From Paraburkholderia silviterrae (lineage in GTDB: Bacteria; Pseudomonadota; Gammaproteobacteria; Burkholderiales; Burkholderiaceae), in contig NZ_SMRP01000002.1 in NCBI RefSeq assembly GCF_004353915.1, positions 396,574-460,573 of the forward strand: 64,000 bases of DNA. Reading direction: 5' to 3'. The position numbers and the translations under genes are program-made. Below are positions 1 to 8,953 of this stretch, piece by piece; the first letter of the stretch is position 1; the number at the start of each line of letters is the position of its first letter. Below the pieces are notes generated by a model. It made no database searches, was not told the origin of the DNA, and saw only the letters and a program-made list of their open reading frames with translations.

Positions 1-66
1 GATCGCGATTTTGACACCGCGCTAGTGCCTTGACTCCCCCGGCGCACTTTGCGCAATCGCTAGATG

Positions 67-88
67 AAAAAAAACCCGCGTTAGCGGG
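67..88 (-). terminator. Rho-independent terminator of tRNA-His
   Basis: Read on the minus strand this is a CCCGC/GCGGG hairpin with a four-base loop followed by eight T. It lies about 95 bases downstream of the tRNA-His 3' end and no other minus-strand gene ends here, so it most likely ends the tRNA transcript. I see no gene between positions 1 and 66. Confidence 0.8.
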
Positions 89-182
89 CTTTCCTGTGCG
101 TCGCAACTTCCAAAATTTGGAATTTCATCTTCCAAAAATCTTGTTTTCTGCGCTGCGAGCACTCGTAAGTGCTTGAATTCTT

Positions 183-259
183 TGGGGTGGCTGATGGGAC
201 TCGAACCCACGACGACAGGAATCACAATCCTGGACTCTACCAACTGAGCTACAGCCACC
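183..259 (-). tRNA. tRNA-His (anticodon GTG)
   Basis: The minus strand folds as a tRNA. It has a GTGGCTG/CAGCCAC acceptor stem, a D-arm (AGCTCAGTTGG), an anticodon stem CAGGA/TCCTG enclosing TTGTGAT (anticodon GTG, which reads His codons CAC/CAT), a T-loop GTTCGAGTC and an encoded CCA end. The extra 5' G at 259 opposite the discriminator C is the identity feature specific to tRNA-His, and is why I start at 259. A TATAAT-like -10 lies on the minus strand at 320-325. The gene is downstream of dusA, itself a tRNA-modifying enzyme, but no functional link follows from that. Confidence 0.97.
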
Positions 260-355
260 GCTGTTCCAACTATCTTCTTGCTGTCGCTGCTTTGTGAGCG
301 GCGTCAATCAAGAAGCAAGATTATATACACGACAGATCGGGCTTGCCTAGCCCCT

Positions 356-1381
356 TTATTCAAATATTTCAGAAGAAAGCTCGGCCGACGCTTCCATGGG
401 ACCGCGCAGATGCGCGCGCGCTTCTTCGAAGATCGCGAGATCGGCCTTGGCGAGCTTGCGGTTGTCCGACAGCACGCGACGCCAGCCACGTGCGCCTGCT
501 TCGCCGCGATACAGCCCCAGCGCGTGACGTGTGATCGCGCCCAGGTAGGTGCCGCGCGCGATTTCGCTCGCGCAATATTCCACGAGCTTCGCTTCGACTT
601 CGTCGCGCGTGAGTGCCGCTTCGCTTGCGCCGTAGAAACGCGCATCGACGTCGGCCAGCACGTAGGGGTTGTGATAAGCCTCACGTCCGAGCATTACGCC
701 GTCGACGTGCTCGAGGTGCTCAGCCACTTCGTCGAGCGTCTTGATGCCGCCGTTGATGATGATCTCGAGCTGCGGGAAATCGCGCTTGAGCCGGTACGCG
801 TAGTCGTACTTGAGCGGCGGGATCTCGCGGTTTTCCTTCGGGCTCAGGCCCTTCAGGATGGCGTTGCGCGCGTGGACGATGAAAACCGTGCAGCCCGCAT
901 CCGCGATGGTGCCGACGAAATCGCGCACGAACGCGTAGTCCTCGACCGCATCCACGCCGATACGGTGCTTGACCGTCACCGGCACTGAGACCGCGTCGCG
1001 CATCGCCTTCACGCAATCGGCCACGAGCTGCGGCTCGTTCATCAGGCACGCGCCGAACGCGCCGCGCTGGACGCGCTCGGACGGGCAGCCGCAATTCAGG
1101 TTGATCTCGTCATAGCCCCATTGCTCGCCGAGCTTGGCCGAGCGGGCGAGATCGGCCGGTTCGCTGCCGCCGAGCTGCAGCGCGACGGGCGCTTCGTCGG
1201 GCGTGAACGCGAGATGGCGCGGCACGTCGCCGTGGAGCAGGGCGCCTGTCGTCACCATCTCCGTATACAGCCACGTGTGCCGGGAGATGAAGCGGTGCAG
1301 CGAGCGACAGTGGCGATCGGTCCAGTCCATCATCGGGGCGACGGACACGCGGCGGGGACTGGCGATACGGTTGGCGGACAT
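356..1381 (-). CDS. dusA: tRNA-dihydrouridine synthase A (DusA)
   Basis: FMN- and NADPH-dependent enzyme that reduces specific uridines to dihydrouridine in the tRNA D-loop. The 341-aa product shows the Dus TIM-barrel signatures in order: VAPMMDWTDRHCR near the N-terminus (flavin site), LNCGCPSERVQRGAFGACLM around residues 95-115 with the catalytic Cys in NCGCPS, VKHRIGVD, and INGGI in the phosphate-binding region. Length fits the DusA subfamily rather than DusB or DusC. The start is an ATG with a poor Shine-Dalgarno match, but it gives the expected N-terminus. It is monocistronic and followed by tRNA-His on the same strand. Confidence 0.95.
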   Translation of the reverse strand: MSANRIASPRRVSVAPMMDWTDRHCRSLHRFISRHTWLYTEMVTTGALLHGDVPRHLAFTPDEAPVALQLGGSEPADLARSAKLGEQWGYDEINLNCGCPSERVQRGAFGACLMNEPQLVADCVKAMRDAVSVPVTVKHRIGVDAVEDYAFVRDFVGTIADAGCTVFIVHARNAILKGLSPKENREIPPLKYDYAYRLKRDFPQLEIIINGGIKTLDEVAEHLEHVDGVMLGREAYHNPYVLADVDARFYGASEAALTRDEVEAKLVEYCASEIARGTYLGAITRHALGLYRGEAGARGWRRVLSDNRKLAKADLAIFEEARAHLRGPMEASAELSSEIFE

Positions 1382-1821
1382 GGCAAATCGGTGCGCGAGA
1401 GGCGCGGCAAGCGTGGATCAGCCTTCTATTTTATCGCAAGCGGCCACGACCGTTCTCTGCGATTTTGCACTGCGGCAATGCGGGTGGGCACCCAGGGTGA
1501 TATGCGGAGTGGCTTGCGGGAAGCGCTTCCAGCGTGCCCTAAAGCGCGAAAGACCCTTCACGGGTTATGTAATCCCTGGTTTGTTTGGTGCTCCGCGCAA
1601 GAAATTTTGGGACGTCCTTTTAGGGTCTGTTCGTCGCTCAGGCACGCCAGGACTGGCAGACGCGATTGTTTCCGGCGCTGGAATAGTAAATTCGGATTAT
1701 CGCGATTATTTTTCAATAGTAGGTGTATACACTAGGTCTCATTGACGCAGCTCGTGGGCAATGACCTCCCAGGCGCGGCGCCATCCCCGAACCGCAACTG
1801 AACCTGATCTTGGAGCCCACC
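1382..1821. other. Intergenic region, AT-richer in its second half
   Basis: No supportable gene in about 440 bases. From about 1560 to 1745 the composition is clearly less GC-rich than the flanks. It holds a perfect 10-bp palindrome GTGTATACAC at 1723-1732, about 90 bases before the next gene, which could be an operator or part of its promoter. Function is not determined. Confidence 0.5.
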
Positions 1822-2097
1822 ATGAAGACCAAACTGATCGCAGCGCTGCTGGTCGCAGCTTCCGCTTCTATCGCCGCTCCCGCCTTCGCGAGCGGCTATG
1901 GCCCGGCACCGTTCTACCGTCCGGACGTTGGCGCACCGGCTTCGCAGCAAGGCCAGAGCGTCCAGACCGTCACCGCCGAACGCGCCCAGCAGCAAGGCGT
2001 CGATTCGTCGTACGGCGGTGTGACGGGTGTGGCGACGCAGTCGGGCACCCGCACCGCGCAGACGCCGCGCGCGCAGCAAGTGTTCTTCGGCCAGTAA
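1822..2097 (+). CDS. Small exported protein, DUF4148-like
   Basis: A 91-aa protein with a clear Sec signal peptide: MKTK, then a hydrophobic Ala/Leu core ending in APAFA, giving cleavage around residue 23. The mature part is short, Gln/Ala/Gly-rich and polar (RPDVGAP, AERAQQQGVDSSYGG), ending VFFGQ. Small periplasmic proteins of this form with a DUF4148 signature are numerous in Burkholderia genomes and have no established function, so the family assignment is tentative. The ATG at 1822 is chosen over a TTG four codons earlier because it gives a standard signal-peptide N-terminus. A strong terminator follows, so the gene appears to be a single transcription unit. Confidence 0.75.
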   Translation: MKTKLIAALLVAASASIAAPAFASGYGPAPFYRPDVGAPASQQGQSVQTVTAERAQQQGVDSSYGGVTGVATQSGTRTAQTPRAQQVFFGQ

Positions 2098-2140
2098 GCC
2101 TTTCGCTGTCTGAAGCGCCGCCCGTCAGCCGGGCGGCCCG

Positions 2141-2173
2141 AACGCCGGGTGTCCTCAGGACCCCGGCGTTTTG
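2141..2173 (+). terminator. Rho-independent terminator
   Basis: A long stem AACGCCGGG...CCCGGCGTT with one bulge and a short loop, followed by TTTTG. It lies 44 bases after the stop of the small exported protein. Confidence 0.75.
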
Positions 2174-2216
2174 TTTGTGCGCTCGCACAGCCGGCGATGG
2201 GTGGTGCCGGTCTCGC

Positions 2217-2459
2217 TCAGGGCGCGGCGCGCACGCGCTGGTCGATCGCCTCGCGGATGCGGTCGAATGCGGCATCGAATGCGTTGTCCTGGGTGGGAAA
2301 GCGCCCGGCGGCTACGCCGTCGATGGGCACGTTGGCGTGCGTGTTGTCGGTGAGGCTGTGGATCGCCTGGGTCGAAACGAAGTAGCCGGCCGCATGGTCG
2401 CCATCCACGCCCGCGGTCATGTCGAATCCCATGTAGTTGTAGCTGCGTCGATTTTCCAT
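2217..2459 (-). CDS. Conserved small hypothetical protein
   Basis: An 80-aa polar protein starting MENRRSYNYMGFD. I do not recognise a named family. It has no signal peptide or membrane segment. The segment from about residue 10 to 45 (AGVDGDHAAGYFVSTQ, DNTHANVPIDG) looks like a compact globular fold, and the C-terminus (DAAFDRIREAIDQRVR) an amphipathic helix. Support for coding is the strong Shine-Dalgarno GAGGAGAAAGG seven bases before the ATG at 2459. The same open frame continues far upstream, but that part has the composition of an accidental GC-rich frame, so I use the ATG with the ribosome site. Confidence 0.65.
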   Translation of the reverse strand: MENRRSYNYMGFDMTAGVDGDHAAGYFVSTQAIHSLTDNTHANVPIDGVAAGRFPTQDNAFDAAFDRIREAIDQRVRAAP

Positions 2460-2656
2460 GCCCCTTTCTCCTCTCGCGTTCCTGCCGATTCTGGCACGAC
2501 TGGCGCGCCCGGCGCCGTGCGCTGCGCATGGCACGGCCGCATTCGAACCGGCCGTCCCGTACGCTGTACTAACATGACCTGCGAGGGTGTGCTTCGCGCG
2601 TGCCGCGGCGCGCATTTGCAACGCTAGACCGTTGCTGGCCAACCCGGAGGTGAACA

Positions 2657-2986
2657 ATGAAGAAACGTGTGTTGCTTCTTGCCGCGCTGGCGCTCCCGGG
2701 CGTGCTCGTGTCGGCGTATTCCTTCGCTCAGCAGCCGCCCCGTCCGGGGCCGAACGAATACCACGGCGGGCCGCCGCCCGATCATCCGCCGCCCGATATG
2801 CCCGCACCGCAGTGGCACAAGGGCGACCGGGTCGCGCCCGAGTTCCGCGATCGTCAATACGTAGTCGAAGACTGGCGTGAGTATCACCTGAAGCCGCCGC
2901 CGCGCGGCTATCACTGGGTCGGCGTGGGCGGTCAGTACTATCTGGTGCGCAATTCGAACTGGACCGTGGAGCGCGTCGGGCCGTAA
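2657..2986 (+). CDS. RcnB-like periplasmic protein
   Basis: A 109-aa exported protein. Residues 1-25 are a signal peptide (KKRVLLLAALALPGVLVSAYSFAQ). Next comes a Pro/Gly/His-rich linker (about 26-55, with PPPDHPPPDMPAPQWHKGD), then a C-terminal module with YVVEDWREYHLKPPPRGYHW and YYLVRNSNW, the RcnB signature (PF11776). E. coli RcnB is a periplasmic modulator of Ni/Co homeostasis, but many Burkholderia paralogues sit away from metal transporters, as here, so a metal role is not shown. The GGAGGTGAAC ribosome site fixes the start. Confidence 0.85.
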   Translation: MKKRVLLLAALALPGVLVSAYSFAQQPPRPGPNEYHGGPPPDHPPPDMPAPQWHKGDRVAPEFRDRQYVVEDWREYHLKPPPRGYHWVGVGGQYYLVRNSNWTVERVGP

Positions 2987-3088
2987 CACCACCTGAGAAG
3001 GCGACATGCGCGCGGTCAATGGTGTGGCGGCTGGAGCCGCTGTGGCCTGAGTTGCCGCGTGCCGCGCAGCCTGTCGATCGCAGGGCCG

Positions 3089-3117
3089 GGCCGGCTGAGC
3101 CGCGTTCGGCCTTTTTT
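3089..3117 (+). terminator. Probable terminator of the RcnB-like gene
   Basis: An outer GGCCG/CGGCC stem containing a nested CGGC-TGA-GCCG hairpin, followed directly by six T. About 100 bases after the stop codon. Confidence 0.6.
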
Positions 3118-3282
3118 GCGTGCCGACCCGGCAACCGCACGGTAGCTGTGCTGCCACCACGCGTGTTGCCGCGCCCATGCGGGGGCCTCGCGCGGGCCGG
3201 ACGGATGGTCCGGCGCCTGAAAAAAATCGGCCGGCGTGATAGTTTCGCCGTTCCCTCCAACCAGACGATGGAAAACGCTTCG

Positions 3283-4335
3283 ATGGAATACCGCACTCTC
3301 GGCGACACGGACGTCAAGGTGAGCCTGATCGGCCTCGGCACGATGACTTGGGGCGAGCAGAACACCGAGCGCGAAGCGCACGAGCAGATCGATTACGCGC
3401 TCGATCGCGGCGTCACGCTCATCGATGCCGCGGAAATGTATCCGGTGCCGCCGCGCCCTGAAACGCAAGGGCAGACCGAACGCTTCATTGGCACGTGGCT
3501 CGCGCAGCATCGCGGCGCGCGCGACAGCATCGTGCTCGCGACCAAGATGACGGGCCCGGCGCGTCAGCCGCACAATCCGCGTCATATCCGCGGCGCGGGC
3601 AATCAGTTCGACCGCAAGAACCTGACCGAGGCGCTCGACGGCAGCCTCAAGCGCCTGCAGACCGATTACGTCGATCTCTATCAGTTGCACTGGCCCGATC
3701 GCAGCACGATGACCTTCGGCCGCAACGCTTATCCGTGGATCGACGATGCTTATACGGTGCCGATCGAGGAGACGCTCGCTGTGCTGGCGGATTTCGTGAA
3801 GGCGGGCAAGGTGCGCCATATCGGCGTGTCGAACGAGACGCCCTGGGGCGTCGCGCAATTCCTGCGCGCCGCCGAAAAGCTGGGTCTGCCGCGCATCGTC
3901 AGCATTCAGAATCCGTATAGCCTTCTCAATCGCACCTTCGAAAGCGGGCTGTCCGAATTCTCGCATCGCGACGGCATTGGCCTGCTGGCGTATTCGCCGC
4001 TCGCGTTCGGCTGGCTCTCGGGCAAGTACGAGGGCGGCGCGCGGCCCGAGGGCGCGCGCATCACCCTGTTCGAGCGCTTTCAGCGCTATAGCAAGCCGCA
4101 GGCGGTGGCGGCCACGTCGCGCTATGTGGCGCTCGCGAGGGAGCTGGGGCTAACGCCTGCGCAATTCGCGCTCGCGTTCGTCAACAGCCGCCCGTTCGTG
4201 ACGAGCAACCTGATCGGCGCGACTTCGGTGACGCAGTTGAAGGAGAATATCGGCAGCGTCGATGTCAGGCTCTCGCCCGAAGTGCTCGCGCAGATCGACG
4301 TGCTGCACGAAGAGCAGCCCAATCCCGCGCCGTGA
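3283..4335 (+). CDS. tas: Aldo/keto reductase, Tas family
   Basis: A 350-aa NADPH-dependent aldo/keto reductase very close in pattern to E. coli Tas (MEYRTLGDTDVKVSLIGLGTMTWGEQ at the N-terminus; E. coli starts MQYHRIPHSSLEVSTLGLG). Visible active-site features: IDAAEMYPVPPRPETQG (Asp and Tyr of the tetrad), LATKM (Lys), LYQLHWPD (His), and GVSNETPWGV and QNPYSLLNR in the cofactor region. The substrate is unknown; Tas was named for complementing a tyrosine auxotroph. ATG 3283 is chosen because it aligns with the family N-terminus; ATG 3268 is in frame and would add five residues. Neither has a strong ribosome site. Confidence 0.9.
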   Translation: MEYRTLGDTDVKVSLIGLGTMTWGEQNTEREAHEQIDYALDRGVTLIDAAEMYPVPPRPETQGQTERFIGTWLAQHRGARDSIVLATKMTGPARQPHNPRHIRGAGNQFDRKNLTEALDGSLKRLQTDYVDLYQLHWPDRSTMTFGRNAYPWIDDAYTVPIEETLAVLADFVKAGKVRHIGVSNETPWGVAQFLRAAEKLGLPRIVSIQNPYSLLNRTFESGLSEFSHRDGIGLLAYSPLAFGWLSGKYEGGARPEGARITLFERFQRYSKPQAVAATSRYVALARELGLTPAQFALAFVNSRPFVTSNLIGATSVTQLKENIGSVDVRLSPEVLAQIDVLHEEQPNPAP

Positions 4336-4374
4336 ATTTGGCTTGATCAAGCGTTGCGCGTGCTGGCATCATGC

Positions 4375-4407
4375 GGCGCGCGCCGTCCAGTCCACTGGAC
4401 GCGCGCC
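4375..4407 (+). terminator. GC-rich hairpin after tas
   Basis: Inverted repeat with core CGTCCAG-TCCA-CTGGACG, extended by GGCGCG/CGCGCC. It lies 40 bases after the tas stop and 60 before the next gene. There is no T-run, so termination is uncertain. Confidence 0.4.
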
Positions 4408-4467
4408 TTGCTTGACCCGCTCGACCCGAATCATCCGACCCGAGCCCCTTAGCGGAGTATCACAACA

Positions 4468-5538
4468 ATGACGAGCGCACGCGACGCGCAACCACCCCAA
4501 TCGCCGCCCTCATGGGGCTGGCCCCTTTTTATTTTGCTGGCCGTTGCCGGTCTGTTCTATGTGAAGTGGTTCCCGTATTACCACCGCGCATTCACGGCCG
4601 AGGCAACGCATTCGATCGGCAAATCCATCCTGATGGGCGGTGAGGCGAGCGCGCCCGAGCCTTCCCTGGGCGCCGCGCTCGACTATGCCTTGGCCTATGG
4701 CAAGGCGATCTGGCAAGCGATGGTGCTGGGCCTGCTGCTCGGCTCGGGCGTCCAGGCGCTGCTGCCGGCGCAGTGGATCGCGCGCGTGCTCGGACGCCAC
4801 GGCTTCGGCAGCGTGGCGGCGGGCGGCCTGCTCGCGGTGCCTGGCATGATGTGCACGTGCTGCGCGGCGCCCGTGGTGGCGGGGCTGCGGGCGCGCAATG
4901 CGTCGCCGGGCGGGGCGATCGCCTTTTGGCTCGGCAACTCGGTTCTCAACCCCGCGACGCTCGTGTTCATGGGCTTCGTGCTGGGCTGGCAGTGGAGCGC
5001 GCTGCGCCTCGTGCTGGGTCTGTTGATGGTGTTCGGCCTCGGCTGGCTCGCGAACCGGCTGGTGACGCAGGAGGAGGCGCTTGCCGCCGACTCGCGGCTC
5101 GCGATGTTCGCGCAGGAGCAGGCCGAAGCTGGCAACGTGTTCGCGCGCTGGCTGCGGCTTTTCGTACGCATGGCGGTGCGCCTCGTGCCGGAATACATCG
5201 TGCTCGTGCTGTTGCTGGGCGCGGCGCGTGCGTGGCTGTTTCCCCACATCGGGCCCGAGGTCACCAGCAGTCTCGGCTGGATCGTCGCTTTCGCGGTGGC
5301 CGGCATGCTGTTCGTGATCCCGACCGCCGGCGAGGTGCCGATCATTCAGGCGATGCTCGCGCTCGGCATGGGTGTGGGGCCGGCCGGCGCGCTGCTGCTG
5401 ACGCTGCCGCCCGTGAGCGTGCCGTCGTTCGCGATGCTGGCCGGGTCGTTCCGCGTGCGCACGCTGGCGCTGGTGGGCGCGGTGGTCGTGGCGTTCGGCG
5501 TCGTGGCGGGGCTCGCGGCGCTCACGCTGGGGTTCTAG
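4468..5538 (+). CDS. Predicted inner-membrane permease, ArsP_1 family
   Basis: A 356-aa polytopic membrane protein with eight or so hydrophobic segments in two halves separated by a cytoplasmic linker around residues 190-225 (TQEEALAADSRLAMFAQEQ). The first half carries VPGMMCTCCAAPVVAGLRAR and FWLGNSVLNPATLVFMGF, characteristic of PF03773 permeases. That family includes ArsP (trivalent organoarsenical efflux) and many proteins of unknown substrate. The Cys pair in MCTCCAAPV is suggestive of a soft-metal or thiol ligand but no substrate can be read from sequence. No ars gene is adjacent, so I do not call it arsP. Confidence 0.8.
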   Translation: MTSARDAQPPQSPPSWGWPLFILLAVAGLFYVKWFPYYHRAFTAEATHSIGKSILMGGEASAPEPSLGAALDYALAYGKAIWQAMVLGLLLGSGVQALLPAQWIARVLGRHGFGSVAAGGLLAVPGMMCTCCAAPVVAGLRARNASPGGAIAFWLGNSVLNPATLVFMGFVLGWQWSALRLVLGLLMVFGLGWLANRLVTQEEALAADSRLAMFAQEQAEAGNVFARWLRLFVRMAVRLVPEYIVLVLLLGAARAWLFPHIGPEVTSSLGWIVAFAVAGMLFVIPTAGEVPIIQAMLALGMGVGPAGALLLTLPPVSVPSFAMLAGSFRVRTLALVGAVVVAFGVVAGLAALTLGF

Positions 5539-5650
5539 GGCCTGTCGTTAGCGCGAACGAGCCCTAAGATAAGGCTTATGCATCAACGGCGGAAGGCTGG
5601 CTTGCTGGCTGGCCATCCGCACAGAAAAGGGCTCCGGCCCAGGAACCGCC

Positions 5651-6073
5651 ATGGCAAAGCAAAAAACGAATCCGAAACTCGAACAGGCCCTCACGCGCGG
5701 CGATCTCGCCATCCGTCAGGCCAACTCCGCTCGCGCGACGGCGGTCTTGCGCGCGCTCGGCAAGATGATCGTCGAGGCATCGGCGACCATCGGCGTCGAG
5801 GCGCACACGTCGATCCCCGACGGCGACCGCATCTACGATCCCGCAGACGGCCTCTGGCCGCAGCAGTTGCTGATCTCGCTCGACGGCCCCGTTGAAGACT
5901 CGGACCCCGAGGAGATCCGCACGATCCGCCTGCTTGCCCAGTCGCAGGGGACGCTGTTTCGCGTCGAATGGCATCGCGCCGATGGCAAGATCGGCAGACA
6001 GGAGGGGGGGCCGTTCGCCACCGTCGCGTTCATTTCGGACGTCGACATTCCCTGGGGCGACGACGAGGACTGA
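5651..6073 (+). CDS. Conserved hypothetical protein
   Basis: A 140-aa soluble protein I do not recognise. The N-terminal half is helical and basic (KQKTNPKLEQALTRGDLAIRQANSARATAVLRALGKM). The C-terminal half is acidic with alternating hydrophobics (QQLLISLDGPVEDSDPEEIRTIRLL, GTLFRVEWHRADGKIGRQEGG, VAFISDVDIPWGDDED), consistent with a beta-rich fold. No signal peptide or membrane segment. AGGAA precedes the ATG. It stands alone between the permease and the convergent nodIJ-like genes. Confidence 0.7.
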   Translation: MAKQKTNPKLEQALTRGDLAIRQANSARATAVLRALGKMIVEASATIGVEAHTSIPDGDRIYDPADGLWPQQLLISLDGPVEDSDPEEIRTIRLLAQSQGTLFRVEWHRADGKIGRQEGGPFATVAFISDVDIPWGDDED

Positions 6074-6092
6074 GCGGCTTGCGTATTGCGCC

Positions 6093-6147
6093 GGAGGGTT
6101 GCCTGAAGGTTGCGTGAGGGCTGCATGAGGACCGCCTGAGGGCCGGC
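6093..6147 (+). repeat. Five imperfect 11-bp tandem repeats after a stop codon
   Basis: Units GGAGGGTTGCC, TGAAGGTTGCG, TGAGGGCTGCA, TGAGGACCGCC, TGAGGGCCGGC, beginning 20 bases after the TGA at 6071-6073. Four units start with TGA, so this trinucleotide recurs every 11 bases. Confidence 0.8.
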
Positions 6148-6230
6148 CGCGGAGCGCGGATCTCGGGCGCGTCGGGCATGCACACGCGCACAGACACCCG
6201 GCGCCGCGCGTTCGGCAACGCCCACGCGCC

Positions 6231-7067
6231 TTAGCGCATCATGCGCCGCCGGAACAGGATCGAGGCGACGCCGAAAGGCACCAGCACATAAAGCACGAGC
6301 ACGGCGAGATGCAGTCCCGCGTGCTCGATCGGGCGCCCGAGCATGGCCGGGCGGATCAGCTCGACGGCATGCGCGAGCGGCAGCATCAGCGTGACGTGCT
6401 GTGCCGCTGCGGGCAATTGCGCGATCGGAAAGAACACGCCGGAAAGCAGCAGCATCGGCGTGAGCACGAGCGTCTGATAGAACATGAAGAAGTCGTAGGA
6501 CGGCGCGAGCGCGGTGACGATCATCGCGCAACTTGCGAACGCGAGGCCCGCGAGCGCGATCACGGGCAGGGCGAGCAGCATCGACGGAAAGCTCGCGTAG
6601 CCGAGCAGGCCCGCCACGATCATGATGGCCGCGCCCGATAGCACCGACTTGCTGGCGGCCCACACCACTTCGCCGAGCACCACGTCGCCGAGCGAGAGCG
6701 GCGTGTGCATGATCGCTTCCCACGTGCGCTGCACGTGCATGCGGGAGAAGCCCGAGTACATCGACTCGAAGCTCGCCGACATCATCACCGACGACGACAC
6801 CGTGCCCGCCGCCAGAAACGCGATATACGAGACGCCATCGACGTGGCCCACCATCAGCCCGAGCCCGAAGCCGAGGCCGAACAGATAGATCATCGGATCG
6901 GCGAGATTGCCGAACATCGATGCGATCGCGAGCTTGCGCCAGACGAGGTAATTGCGTCGCCACACGGCGATCCAGTGCGTCGCGTTGGACGGTAGCGCCG
7001 CCCGCGGCTCGCGCAGGGGCGACGTGGCGGGGCGTGTGGGCGGCGGGGATTGAGTGCGTGTCTGCAT
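6231..7067 (-). CDS. nodJ: ABC-2 type transporter permease, NodJ family
   Basis: A 278-aa permease with six predicted membrane segments starting near residue 50 ([25 protein letters not shown]). It carries the ABC-2/NodJ signatures [31 protein letters not shown] and [18 protein letters not shown], and ends FRRRMMR. In rhizobia NodIJ exports lipo-chitin oligosaccharides. NodIJ-like pairs are widespread in non-nodulating Burkholderiaceae and are thought to be the ancestral form, so no nodulation role is implied here. The ATG at 7067 is chosen because the frame upstream overlaps the nodI coding region. Pairs with the ATPase 61 bases upstream. Confidence 0.88.
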   Translation of the reverse strand: MQTRTQSPPPTRPATSPLREPRAALPSNATHWIAVWRRNYLVWRKLAIASMFGNLADPMIYLFGLGFGLGLMVGHVDGVSYIAFLAAGTVSSSVMMSASFESMYSGFSRMHVQRTWEAIMHTPLSLGDVVLGEVVWAASKSVLSGAAIMIVAGLLGYASFPSMLLALPVIALAGLAFASCAMIVTALAPSYDFFMFYQTLVLTPMLLLSGVFFPIAQLPAAAQHVTLMLPLAHAVELIRPAMLGRPIEHAGLHLAVLVLYVLVPFGVASILFRRRMMR

Positions 7068-7128
7068 GGTGGCTGTTCGTGGATGCGCTCGGGGTCGGCC
7101 CTGTCGCAGGCTCAGTGTTGCCGCATGG

Positions 7129-8037
7129 TTAGTCCTGCATCTCGCGGCCCGTGAGCCGCAAGAAGACGTCTTCGAGATTCGCGGGCCGGTGCAGATAGCG
7201 CAAATCCGAGCGATGGCGCAGCAACGCGTGCACGGGCGCGGCTTCGTCGACATAGCAGAAGAGCGTCTCGCCGCTGATCTCGGTGCGCTTGGCGAGCGGG
7301 GCGAGCTCGTCGCGCAGCGCCGTTGGGTCCGGGCCGTAGACCTCGATCACGTCGCAGCCGATTTCCGATTCGATCAGCGCCTTCGGTGCGCCCTCGGCGA
7401 TCTTGCGGCCTTCCTCGATCACGCAGACGCGATTGCAAAGCCGTTCGGCTTCCTCCATGAAATGCGTCGTGAGGAGGATCGTCTTGCCGCGCGCGAGCAG
7501 CGAGCGCAGCCGTTCCCAGATCAGATGGCGCGCCTGCGGGTCGAGGCCCGTGGTGGGTTCGTCCATCACCAGCACGTCGGGGTCGTTGACGAGCGCGCGC
7601 GCCAGCGTCAGACGCCGGCGCATGCCGCCCGAGAGCTCGCCGACGCGCGCGTCGGCCTTGCTTTCGAGGCGCGCGAATTCGAGCAGCGGCGCCACGAGCG
7701 CGCGCGTTTCGCGCGCGGACAGCCCGAAGTAGCGGCCGAACACGAGAAGGTTCTCGCGCACGGTGAAGTCGGGGTCGAGATTGTCGAACTGAGGCACCAC
7801 GCCCACGCGTGCGCGCGCATGGCGCGCACGCGTGGGCACGGGTTCGCCGCACAGGCTGATGCGTCCGGCGTCGGGGGAAACGATGCCGAGCAGCATGCGC
7901 AACGTGGTGGTCTTGCCCGCGCCGTTGGGGCCAAGGAGCCCGAAGCATTCGCCGGGAACGACGTCGAACGACAGGCCGTTCACGACCGCCCTGTCTCCAT
8001 AGTGCTTGATCACCTGCTCGAATTCGATGGCGGGCAT
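7129..8037 (-). CDS. nodI: ABC transporter ATP-binding protein, NodI family
   Basis: A 302-aa ATPase subunit with Walker [11 protein letters not shown], signature [15 protein letters not shown], Walker [15 protein letters not shown] and switch His in [13 protein letters not shown]. The C-terminal 70 residues ([17 protein letters not shown]) form the NodI-type extension. It should energise the NodJ-like permease. The start is uncertain: ATG 8037 gives [15 protein letters not shown], matching NodI N-termini, while ATG 8055 would add six residues; neither has a clear ribosome site. Confidence 0.9.
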   Translation of the reverse strand: MPAIEFEQVIKHYGDRAVVNGLSFDVVPGECFGLLGPNGAGKTTTLRMLLGIVSPDAGRISLCGEPVPTRARHARARVGVVPQFDNLDPDFTVRENLLVFGRYFGLSARETRALVAPLLEFARLESKADARVGELSGGMRRRLTLARALVNDPDVLVMDEPTTGLDPQARHLIWERLRSLLARGKTILLTTHFMEEAERLCNRVCVIEEGRKIAEGAPKALIESEIGCDVIEVYGPDPTALRDELAPLAKRTEISGETLFCYVDEAAPVHALLRHRSDLRYLHRPANLEDVFLRLTGREMQD

Positions 8038-8329
8038 GTTTGAGCGGCCGTTCATGTAAGCGCGTGCGTAGTGCACGTTGTAAGGCGGCCTATTCTAGTG
8101 CATTGCCGGGCATGCGGTTGGCGGCGCCACGAGCGCATCCGCGATGCGTGCGACGCACCGATGCCCCGTCAATGGCTGCCGCGACAATTATCGTTTTCGC
8201 GCAAACCCAGTGCCGGTGCACCATGCGCGTGCACGCACACCTGGCGTTTTCCATCCCTTGCGTGTCGAATTGCGGCGCACCATCATGCGATTGTGACCTG
8301 CGTTTCCAGGCGGGTAGGGAGAGGTGATT

Positions 8330-8800
8330 ATGGCGAGCTACAAGAAGATTCTGCTTTGCTACGACGGCTCGCGCGAAGGCCGCAAGGCGTTGCGTTGTGG
8401 AGCGGATCTGGCGTTGGACCTGCACGCGGAGACGCATTTGCTATCGGTGGTCGACATGCGCTCGACGATCGCGCAAAGCGCGGGCTTGCTCACGGATGTG
8501 GCGTGTGGGCGCTTCGAAGAAACGGCGCGCGAGATTCTCCAGGAAGGCGTGGACTGGCTGACCGAGCGTGGCGTGCGCGCGCAGGGCCACTTCGCGTTCG
8601 GGCATCCGATCGACGAGATTGCAAATCTTGCCAACGAGTTGCACGTCGATCTCGTGGTGGTGGGGCACCGCTGCCGCACCGGGCTTTCGCGCTGGTGGAT
8701 GGGCGCGGGCAATACGCCGCTGCTCGACCGCGTGACGTGCAGCATCCTCGTGGCCTGTTCTTCGGCGGCCGAGGAAAAACAGCAGCAGGCGGCCGCCTAG
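8330..8800 (+). CDS. Universal stress protein, UspA family
   Basis: A 156-aa single-domain Usp with the usual beta-strand start YKKILLCYDGSREGRKALR, middle region AREILQEGVDWLTERGV, and VDLVVVGHRCRTGLSRWWMG followed by LLDRVTCSILVA near the C-terminus. The residues after VVGH deviate from the G-2x-G-9x-G(S/T) ATP-binding consensus, so ATP binding is not assured. The ATG at 8330 is preceded by GGGAGAGG and preferred over a GTG two codons earlier. Single gene, divergent from nodI. Confidence 0.9.
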   Translation: MASYKKILLCYDGSREGRKALRCGADLALDLHAETHLLSVVDMRSTIAQSAGLLTDVACGRFEETAREILQEGVDWLTERGVRAQGHFAFGHPIDEIANLANELHVDLVVVGHRCRTGLSRWWMGAGNTPLLDRVTCSILVACSSAAEEKQQQAAA

Positions 8801-8892
8801 CCGCGGCTGCGATCTACGCGTTGTGTGGGCGCTGTTGCGGCGTCCACACAACGATCCCAAGGCAGCGGCCTCGGTCAGAATGGCTCGCCGCA

Positions 8893-8940
8893 GTTCTTCC
8901 CGCAGTCCTTCCCGCGGTCCTTCCCGCGGTCCTTCCATTT
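8893..8940 (-). repeat. Four imperfect 12-bp tandem repeats
   Basis: Plus-strand units GTTCTTCCCGCA, GTCCTTCCCGCG (twice) and GTCCTTCCATTT. They end 13 bases beyond the stop codon of the minus-strand DUF2939 gene, i.e. in its 3' flank. Confidence 0.8.
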
Positions 8941-8953
8941 CTCGCGAGTACCC

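Noticed and set aside
2460..3365. N-terminal extension of the 80-aa minus-strand protein to 382 aa
   Set aside because: The upstream part is antisense to the RcnB-like gene and to the start of tas, and a strong ribosome site precedes the internal ATG.
6231..8037. Nodulation (lipo-chitin oligosaccharide) export locus
   Set aside because: NodIJ-like pairs are common in non-nodulating Burkholderiaceae, and no nodABC is nearby.
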